Shown: positions 7,356-11,301 of the stretch, piece after piece
Layout: every line of letters starts with the position of its first letter
How positions within the stretch are numbered: the first letter of the stretch is position 1
Source: a virus
IMG/VR virus record: IMGVR_UViG_3300022187_000251
Location: 1-23,235 of that record
Strand: one strand, 5' to 3'
DNA length: 23,235 nt
Translations under genes and position numbers: made by a program
The notes under the pieces: model-generated
The model's database searches: none
The model's input: the letters and a program-made list of their open reading frames with translations, nothing else
Told to the model about the DNA's origin: nothing

Positions 7356-7710
7356 AGAAATTTATAAGTGGAAAATCAATGATCCATATCATGGCGGTGT
7401 ACCCGACACTTTTTATTCAGGCCCAGCAGGGTTTGCTTTTTTTGAATACAAATATATACAACAACTTCCCAAACGTGGCACGTCAAAAATAAAAGTTGAT
7501 CTTTCGCCACAACAAAGAATCTGGTTACAAAGACAGTATGACTACAACATGCCTGTGTATTACATTTTAGGGGCCCCGGATCTTTGTATTGTAAGCCAAG
7601 ACTTCCAAAAAGAATTTTTTACTTTAGACGAGTTTCTCAAGTGTGCCTTGCCAATTGAGCAATTTATAGACAAAATAAGCAACATATGTTTACATAATAA
7701 GGAGGATTAA
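7309..7710 (+). CDS. VRR-NUC-like PD-(D/E)XK nuclease
   Basis: This 133-residue protein has the compact nuclease pattern GGVPDTF (D33), a short hydrophobic strand ending FFEYK (E46, K48) and LSPQQRIWL (Q68, Q69), as in VRR-NUC and related Holliday-junction-resolvase-like enzymes of phages. It likely cuts branched or structured DNA during replication or packaging. The only suitable start is TTG at 7309, inside the previous gene (47-nt overlap). The SD is weak, so translation may be coupled. The stop TAA directly abuts the ATG of the DUF3310 gene. The exact structure preferred by the enzyme cannot be read from sequence. Confidence 0.82.
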   Translation: MKEKDFINKIHKKLPKEIYKWKINDPYHGGVPDTFYSGPAGFAFFEYKYIQQLPKRGTSKIKVDLSPQQRIWLQRQYDYNMPVYYILGAPDLCIVSQDFQKEFFTLDEFLKCALPIEQFIDKISNICLHNKED

Positions 7711-7935
7711 ATGGAATTTGACCCAGTAAACAAACCTGCACACTATAACCAAGGTGGTATAGAGTGCATAAGTGCAATACAAGCAAGTATGACAGATGAT
7801 CAATTTGCTGCGTACTGTAAAGGTAATGTAATGAAATATCTTTGGCGGTATGAACAAAAAAACCAAGAACAGGACTTGCGAAAAGCAGAGTGGTATCTAC
7901 AGCGTCTAATAAAAGTTGTAGAAAAAAAACAATGA
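7711..7935 (+). CDS. DUF3310 (SaV-like) family protein
   Basis: This 74-residue protein matches the widespread phage DUF3310 pattern: PVNKPAHYNQGGIECI at 5-20, an FAAYCKGNVMKYLWRYEQK core (about 31-49) and DLRKAEWYLQRLI near the end. The family appears in many phage replication or nucleotide-metabolism modules; its biochemical role is not established. The start is well supported by AAGGAGG, 6 nt before the ATG. Its TGA stop overlaps the ATG of the next gene. Confidence 0.92.
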   Translation: MEFDPVNKPAHYNQGGIECISAIQASMTDDQFAAYCKGNVMKYLWRYEQKNQEQDLRKAEWYLQRLIKVVEKKQ

Positions 7936-8213
7936 CTGAAGAAACAGGGTTTACTAGATTAACAAAAGCAATTGGTTGTTGTGCAAGTCTTGCAGATTGT
8001 CCTTGTATTGGAGTTTGTTCTGTAACCCAATGGGGTGATGAACGTTGCAAAGGCTGTGGAAGAACCGCAACTGAGCTAAAAGAATGGGGAACTTACTCAA
8101 AACTTGAGAAAAAACTCATAAATTTACGAAATGCGGGTGAAAACTACAATATAAGACAACTAAAACAGCAAAACCGCGTTACACGCTCTGAGAAGCCCGT
8201 CACTGCATTTTAG
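7932..8213 (+). CDS. DUF1289-containing Cys-rich protein
   Basis: From the ATG at 7932 (overlapping the DUF3310 stop as ATGA) this is 93 residues. The DUF1289 signature is clear: PCIGVC (C25, C29) followed by CKGCGRT (C39, C42) and ELKEWG (W52). Extra cysteines C16, C17 and C23 precede it. DUF1289 proteins are small bacterial proteins with a conserved four-cysteine motif, presumed metal- or Fe-S-binding, without a proven function. The C-terminal 40 residues are basic and polar. This is the last + strand gene; the - strand operon ends 62 nt further on. Confidence 0.88.
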   Translation: MTEETGFTRLTKAIGCCASLADCPCIGVCSVTQWGDERCKGCGRTATELKEWGTYSKLEKKLINLRNAGENYNIRQLKQQNRVTRSEKPVTAF

Positions 8214-8275
8214 CTCTTACGATACTTATTACATTAACTACCTTAAGAAAATGCAACCAGCACGTTCTCACGAGG

Positions 8276-8485
8276 TCATTTTTTCTTAGATCTGATTTTT
8301 TTGAGGGTTTTTGCCAATCTGGCACGTTTTTTAGTAGTTTCTGAGTATTTACTACCTTTTTTTAATACTTTGTCTGCAAATTTAGAAACAGACATCTTTT
8401 CTTTCTTTGCTTGGGCACTAAAAGCCCCAGGTTTTTTAATAGCTTTTTGAATCCACTTTTTGTCTTTTTTCTTTTTGACTACCAT
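8276..8485 (-). CDS. Very basic small phage protein (69 residues)
   Basis: About 40% of residues are Lys or Arg. The recognisable element is KKWIQKAIKKPGAF (9-22), a motif I know from many small phage proteins of unknown role, followed by helical segments and a Lys-rich tail (KKIRSKKK). It is the final gene of the - strand unit, and its start overlaps the preceding stop by 7 nt. Binding to DNA or a place inside the capsid is plausible from charge alone. No enzymatic motif is present. Confidence 0.85.
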   Translation of the reverse strand: MVVKKKKDKKWIQKAIKKPGAFSAQAKKEKMSVSKFADKVLKKGSKYSETTKKRARLAKTLKKIRSKKK

Positions 8486-8775
8486 TTAACTTTGTCTGCC
8501 CAGTAAGCAGCTGACATTTTGCCTCTAGAAATGTTTCTTCTATGTCTAGCTTTAAAAGAAGCCCTTTTCTTTTTCATACGTTCTGATTCACCCGCTTTTG
8601 GTTTGCCAGCAGTCTTAGCTCCTTGCTCACCAAATCGAATTGTTTTAATTTTGCTGCCTTCTTTAGCTACTACAACATGTGATTTTTTTGGGTGACTGGG
8701 GGTACGTTTTGGTTTGTTATAACCACTAACGCCCGCTCTTGCTAATCTAGGATCTTTTTTTCTTTTTTCTGCCAT
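8479..8775 (-). CDS. Conserved phage protein, DUF6321-like
   Basis: This 98-residue basic protein starts with DPRLARAGVSGYNKPKRTP (8-26), continues with SHVVVAKEG and KTIRFGEQGAKTAGKPKAG, and ends in FKARHRRNISRGKMSAAYWA plus DKVKW. This string of motifs is a well-conserved phage family that I recall as DUF6321; the number should be verified. Its role is unknown, though the composition suggests nucleic-acid contact. It overlaps neighbours on both sides (7 nt with the downstream gene and 29 nt with the upstream one), so translation is probably coupled. Confidence 0.9.
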   Translation of the reverse strand: MAEKRKKDPRLARAGVSGYNKPKRTPSHPKKSHVVVAKEGSKIKTIRFGEQGAKTAGKPKAGESERMKKKRASFKARHRRNISRGKMSAAYWADKVKW

Positions 8776-9025
8776 AAGTACTTACTCTTGTTGGTTTACC
8801 GCCTACACCTTGAGCTTTAGCTCGTTTACGTTTTACCGCACTCTTTTTTTGTGCCTCTGTCATACGCGCAGCTTTAGCTTTAGGTACACATTTTGGATAT
8901 CCTTTACTTTTAGTAGAAGCTTTTTTTCTTCCACAAGGCGCATACCCGCCACCTTTTTTCTTTCTGCCTATATCAACCCACTCTTCATTAAACCATTTAG
9001 TGAGTCCACCCGTTGGTTTAGCCAC
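8747..9025 (-). CDS. Conserved basic phage/virus protein with CGRKK and YPKCVP motifs
   Basis: This 92-residue protein starts at GTG (9023-9025), whose G is shared with the upstream stop TAG. It has GGLTKWFNEEWVDIGRKKKG (6-25), then GGYAPCGRKKA and GYPKCVPKAKAARMT, then SAVKRKR. This pattern recurs in small proteins of phages and other viruses, all of unknown function. The two cysteines (CGRKK and KCVP) are the conserved pair. The last third is Lys/Arg-rich. No other start fits as well, because the neighbouring genes abut. Confidence 0.88.
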   Translation of the reverse strand: MAKPTGGLTKWFNEEWVDIGRKKKGGGYAPCGRKKASTKSKGYPKCVPKAKAARMTEAQKKSAVKRKRAKAQGVGGKPTRVSTYGRKKKKRS

Positions 9026-9204
9026 TATCTGTAGCCCCCACCTCTTTGTTTGTAAGTCTTAGTCAACCAACCTGAAGCATATGCTGAAGGCCAAACTTTA
9101 AACTTACGTTTAGCTTCTGACTTTACTCTAGCATATAAGCTTGGATTGGTGGGAGTTGCCCCCTTTCTACTACTAGTTTTCTTTTTTACTGGTTTTCTTG
9201 GCAT
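9025..9204 (-). CDS. 59-residue basic phage protein
   Basis: ATG at 9204 to TAG at 9025-9027 encodes MPRKPVKKKTSSRK at the N-terminus and then NPSLYARVKSEAKRKF, VWPSAYASGWL and TYKQRGGGYR. The motif P-S-A-Y-A-x-G-W-L ... Y-K-x-R-G-G-x-Y recurs in small basic proteins of marine phages, so this short frame is a real gene. It overlaps both neighbours by 1 nt, as TAATG upstream and as a TAG/GTG junction downstream. Leaving it out would create a false 178-bp gap in an otherwise gapless cassette. Confidence 0.85.
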   Translation of the reverse strand: MPRKPVKKKTSSRKGATPTNPSLYARVKSEAKRKFKVWPSAYASGWLTKTYKQRGGGYR

Positions 9205-9389
9205 TATTTGTTCTTTCTTGGGCGCCCTCTTTTCTTTGGCGCTTGTGGTTTATTGGGTGTTAATCCCCATTTAAAAAGTTTTGCATAACTTTTTTTCATT
9301 TTTTTAAAAAACTTTTCAATGTATTCCATATAAAAAACTCCTGCCATAATCAATAAGGCTATTATTATAGTATACCAAATGATGTTCAA
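9204..9389 (-). CDS. Membrane-anchored microprotein with C-terminal AT-hook
   Basis: In this 61-residue protein, residues 2-20 form one hydrophobic span (IIWYTIIIALLIMAGVFYM). An amphipathic Lys-rich linker follows (KFFKKMKKSYAKLFKW). The end, PKKRGRPRKNK, contains the GRP core flanked by basic residues that defines the AT-hook, a minor-groove binder of AT-rich DNA. With few charges before the span, the basic C-terminus would stay in the cytoplasm and could bind phage DNA at the membrane. The motifs are visible; the tethering role is inference. A lysis-related role is an alternative. It starts 4 nt inside the upstream gene. Confidence 0.75.
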   Translation of the reverse strand: MNIIWYTIIIALLIMAGVFYMEYIEKFFKKMKKSYAKLFKWGLTPNKPQAPKKRGRPRKNK

Positions 9390-9643
9390 CTTCTCTTCCT
9401 GCGGGATGTTTTTGTGCGTTTAAAAGATCTATTAGATTTTTTCGATTCCATTCTAATATTCTTTACTTTAGCATTTAAAGGATTGTTATCTTTATGTGCT
9501 ACATCTTTACCGTCGCCTTTTTTAGCTTTACCTAAGCTCACCATAATACGCCTAGACTTGTTGCGTCCAGCTCTGCGTTTTTTTTGTGTTTCTTTTGAAT
9601 GGTAGTTATCGTACTCTTTACGATAGTTTCTTTTAGTAGCCAC
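9386..9643 (-). CDS. Small basic protein with HNH-like signature
   Basis: This 85-residue protein (GTG start at 9643) has KEYDNYHSKETQKKRRAGRN at 9-28, then DGKDVAHKDNN with H50, NPLNAKVKNIR (N57, N62) and SKKSNRSFKR (N71). The order H ... N ... N-[IL]-R ... N resembles the core of phage HNH endonucleases (DHxDGNxLNN...NL), but the protein is tiny and has no zinc cysteines. It could be a minimal HNH nuclease or a derived DNA-binding protein that lost cutting activity. Closely similar small proteins are, to my knowledge, frequent in cyanophage-like genomes. It has 1-4 nt overlaps with neighbours. Confidence 0.82.
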   Translation of the reverse strand: MATKRNYRKEYDNYHSKETQKKRRAGRNKSRRIMVSLGKAKKGDGKDVAHKDNNPLNAKVKNIRMESKKSNRSFKRTKTSRRKRS

Positions 9644-9834
9644 TACTTACCAGTTTTATCCATGGCCTTTTTGTGTGCTTCGCGCATGGTGTCTCCCATG
9701 AGCATACGTCTTTTCATAAAAGCCATATGTTTTGCATTGTGGTGTTTGCTGTGTCTTTTTAAAGCAGCTTCTTGTCGTTTAGTAATACTTTTCTTTACAA
9801 CTTTTTGAAGGGGTCTAGTTTTAGTTTTTGCCAT
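9643..9834 (-). CDS. Conserved His/Lys-rich small phage protein
   Basis: This 63-residue protein carries LTKRQ-type helices: SITKRQEAALKRHSKHHNAK (16-35), HMAFMKRRMLMG and TMREAHKKAMDK. The RHSKHH...KHM...M pattern followed by T-x-x-E/Q-A-H-K-x-A is a recurrent small family in marine phages, of unknown function. It is strongly basic, entirely helical in appearance, and lacks cysteines. Its start lies 14 nt inside the upstream gene, and its stop shares one base with the GTG start downstream. Confidence 0.85.
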   Translation of the reverse strand: MAKTKTRPLQKVVKKSITKRQEAALKRHSKHHNAKHMAFMKRRMLMGDTMREAHKKAMDKTGK

Positions 9835-10045
9835 TTTTCTTTTTAATATAAGTTTTACCCTGTTCAGGCGATGGTGTTTTTGGGTTTACTCCCATCATTT
9901 TTCTAATAATCTTATCAGATATTCCCGCTGCATTTATTAATTTTGGTTCATAGGGTTTTAATTGATGATCAATAACATCATAAACTTCATCTACTGTTTT
10001 TACTTTTCCAGGTGTGCCCTTGCCCTTCGGAACTCGTGTACCCAT
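9821..10045 (-). CDS. Hypothetical small phage protein (74 residues)
   Basis: The N-terminus is Gly/Lys-rich (GTRVPKGKGTPGKV); a helix follows (TVDEVYDVIDHQL, 17-29), then KLINAAGISDKIIRKMMG and a Lys-rich end. I do not recognise a named family. The ATG at 10045 overlaps the upstream TAA as TAATG, with AGGAG ahead of it inside the upstream gene, which supports the start. It is less basic than its neighbours. No function is assigned. Confidence 0.78.
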   Translation of the reverse strand: MGTRVPKGKGTPGKVKTVDEVYDVIDHQLKPYEPKLINAAGISDKIIRKMMGVNPKTPSPEQGKTYIKKKNGKN

Positions 10046-10230
10046 TATTTTTTCTCCTCTTTCTTTTTATCCATGGGTATATTGTCAAAATACTCTGAAA
10101 CTTCTTCTGGACTCATAAGATCAAAACCTTCTGTTGAACTTTGATTAGGTGAATTATGCTCAATTTTAATGCTTTTTACCTTGCCTAAATGTTCATTAGA
10201 CTCTTCTTTGCCTTCTGGTTTATATCTCAT
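10045..10230 (-). CDS. Hypothetical acidic/basic small protein (61 residues)
   Basis: This is one of the few members of the cassette rich in acidic residues: FDLMSPEEVSEYFDNIPMD (37-55) sits between a charged N-terminus and a KKKEEKK tail. A short helix-turn segment and no cysteines are visible. The family is not recognised. The ATG at 10230 has no clear SD, but the gene starts just 3 nt after the upstream stop and overlaps the next start by 1 nt, so re-initiation is likely. Confidence 0.72.
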   Translation of the reverse strand: MRYKPEGKEESNEHLGKVKSIKIEHNSPNQSSTEGFDLMSPEEVSEYFDNIPMDKKKEEKK

Positions 10231-10233
10231 TAT

Positions 10234-10377
10234 TTATTTACCTTTTACGCCGCGGCCCATAAGAACATCAGCATAAGTTATTTTTCCGTCTTTATTTAAA
10301 TCAGGAAATTTCATTGTGCTTTTCTTTCTTTTATTTTTGCGAGCTTTTGCTGCTTGCATATATTTTTCATTAGCCAT
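10234..10377 (-). CDS. EF-hand-like microprotein (47 residues)
   Basis: ATG at 10377 to TAA at 10234 encodes a basic N-terminus (KARKNKRKKST), then FPDLNKDGKITYADVLMGRG. D26, N28, D30, T34 and D37 occupy positions 1, 3, 5, 9 and 12 of an EF-hand/dockerin calcium loop, with the invariant Gly after D30. Similar FPDLxxDGKVTxADVLxGRG segments are, as I recall, common in marine phage small proteins. An SD (GGAG, 10385-10388) lies 7 nt upstream. It overlaps the upstream gene by 8 nt. Calcium binding is inferred from the loop. Confidence 0.85.
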   Translation of the reverse strand: MANEKYMQAAKARKNKRKKSTMKFPDLNKDGKITYADVLMGRGVKGK

Positions 10378-10594
10378 TTGATTTCTCCGATGTTGATATT
10401 AAAAAATCAATAATCTTTATCTTATCATTAACCTCTGCTAGTTGTCCTATGAGCTTATCTAGTTCAATACTAAAAGCTGTATGCTCAGGAATACTAGTTG
10501 GGTTATTTAATAAAACCTCTAAATCTAAAGTTATTTGTGCACGTTGACCGTGCAGCACTTCCTTTTGTGTGCAAAGCACTCCTAGCTTATCCAT
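10370..10594 (-). CDS. Hypothetical helical small protein (74 residues)
   Basis: The protein is nearly all helix in appearance, with two leucine-rich segments (AQITLDLEVLLNN, 19-31, and AFSIELDKLIGQLAEVNDKI, 40-59) that could form a coiled-coil hairpin. A single cysteine (C8) sits near the start. Unlike its neighbours it is not strongly basic. The ATG at 10594 is 6 nt after the stop of the 32-codon gene upstream. No recognised family and no function are assigned. Confidence 0.75.
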   Translation of the reverse strand: MDKLGVLCTQKEVLHGQRAQITLDLEVLLNNPTSIPEHTAFSIELDKLIGQLAEVNDKIKIIDFLISTSEKSNG

Positions 10595-10600
10595 ACTTAC

Positions 10601-10699
10601 CTACTTCTTTTTCTTTTTGCCGTAAGACATTTTCATTGACTTAGGTTTTTTAGTCATAGATTTCTTTTTACTAGGTTTATTTTTGCCATAGTTATACAT
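10601..10699 (-). CDS. Lys-rich 32-residue microprotein
   Basis: ATG at 10699 to TAG at 10601 encodes 32 residues, 14 of them Lys, in the pattern MYNYGKNKPSKKK ... MKMSYGKKKKK. A perfect SD AAGGAG (10705-10710) lies 5 nt before the ATG; it sits at the very end of the upstream gene. Tiny M-x-Y-G-x-N/K-K-rich proteins of this kind recur in marine phages. The strong ribosome site and same-strand packing are why I call such a short frame a gene. Nucleic-acid or capsid association is a guess from charge. Confidence 0.72.
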   Translation of the reverse strand: MYNYGKNKPSKKKSMTKKPKSMKMSYGKKKKK

Positions 10700-10701
10700 A
10701 A

Positions 10702-10869
10702 TTACTCCTTATCTTTTCTCCAAAGATCAAAAAATGGTTTTTCAGATTCTTTTACCCCAGGAATAGTCCCATCATGATCCTTTACTGTTGAGTAAGAACA
10801 GCTGCAAAGATCTTTATATGTGTGGGGCTCTTGGTGGTCAAGAGGTTTGTTTATGCCTGTATTCTTCAT
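10702..10869 (-). CDS. Hypothetical 55-residue protein
   Basis: ATG at 10869 to TAA at 10702 gives MKNTGINKPLDHQEPHTYKD, then LCSCSYS and a polar C-terminus (PFFDLWRKDKE). The C-x-C pair is the only striking feature. An AAGGT ahead of the ATG is a modest SD. The frame fills what would otherwise be a roughly 190-bp gap, and it contains the SD of the next gene at its 3' end. The family is not recognised. Confidence 0.65.
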   Translation of the reverse strand: MKNTGINKPLDHQEPHTYKDLCSCSYSTVKDHDGTIPGVKESEKPFFDLWRKDKE

Positions 10870-10893
10870 GGTTTTATCTTACCTTATTATGAT

Positions 10894-11289
10894 TTAGTTG
10901 GCTACATCTGTTGGATCTGAGGTATCAGGCAGCGGCTCTGGGTTATCAGGAGTTCTGCCTTCTAATAATTGTGCCGCATAATGGTTCAGCATTATGTCTC
11001 TATCTTGATAAGCAAAGGCTGATTTAATCCACCCAATAATTTTTGCGTCTGTAAGCTCTTCAAGTGGTGTAAAGTTAATAGTTTTGCCTGTTAAAGGGCA
11101 AGTACCAGATGTTGTAAATTTACAAAATGTAAAAGCCCACGGAAAAGTAACGGAATTTAAAGAAGTGTCTGTGGCAGTAACATTAAAATGTACCTCAGTA
11201 ATTATGTCAGCCAAGTCTCCTTCTTCCTCTACTTTATATGATACAAGGTCATATGTGTAAGTATAATCTCGCATTACCCATTCACTCAT
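10894..11289 (-). CDS. Conserved phage protein, DUF7936-like
   Basis: In this 131-residue protein, the first 70 residues alternate as beta strands (YTYTYDLVSYKVEE, DIITEVHFNVTATDTS). FTPLEELTDAKIIGWIKSAF follows (about 73-92), and the end is acidic and Pro-rich. The combination of a beta-rich N-terminus with E-L-T-D-x-x-I-x-G-W-I-K is familiar from cyanophage and other marine phage proteins near tail genes (I recall DUF7936, to be verified). GGAGGA sits 5 nt before the ATG. It follows the gpJ-like fibre gene, so a minor virion role is likely but unproven. Confidence 0.82.
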   Translation of the reverse strand: MSEWVMRDYTYTYDLVSYKVEEEGDLADIITEVHFNVTATDTSLNSVTFPWAFTFCKFTTSGTCPLTGKTINFTPLEELTDAKIIGWIKSAFAYQDRDIMLNHYAAQLLEGRTPDNPEPLPDTSDPTDVAN

Positions 11290-11301
11290 TCTTGTCCTCC
11301 A

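Noticed and set aside
7664-8050. 128-codon open frame on the - strand over the DUF3310/DUF1289 genes
   Set aside because: It lies wholly antisense to two well-recognised genes, has no SD or family resemblance, and its Leu/Ser/Val-rich translation is what an AT-rich antisense frame gives.
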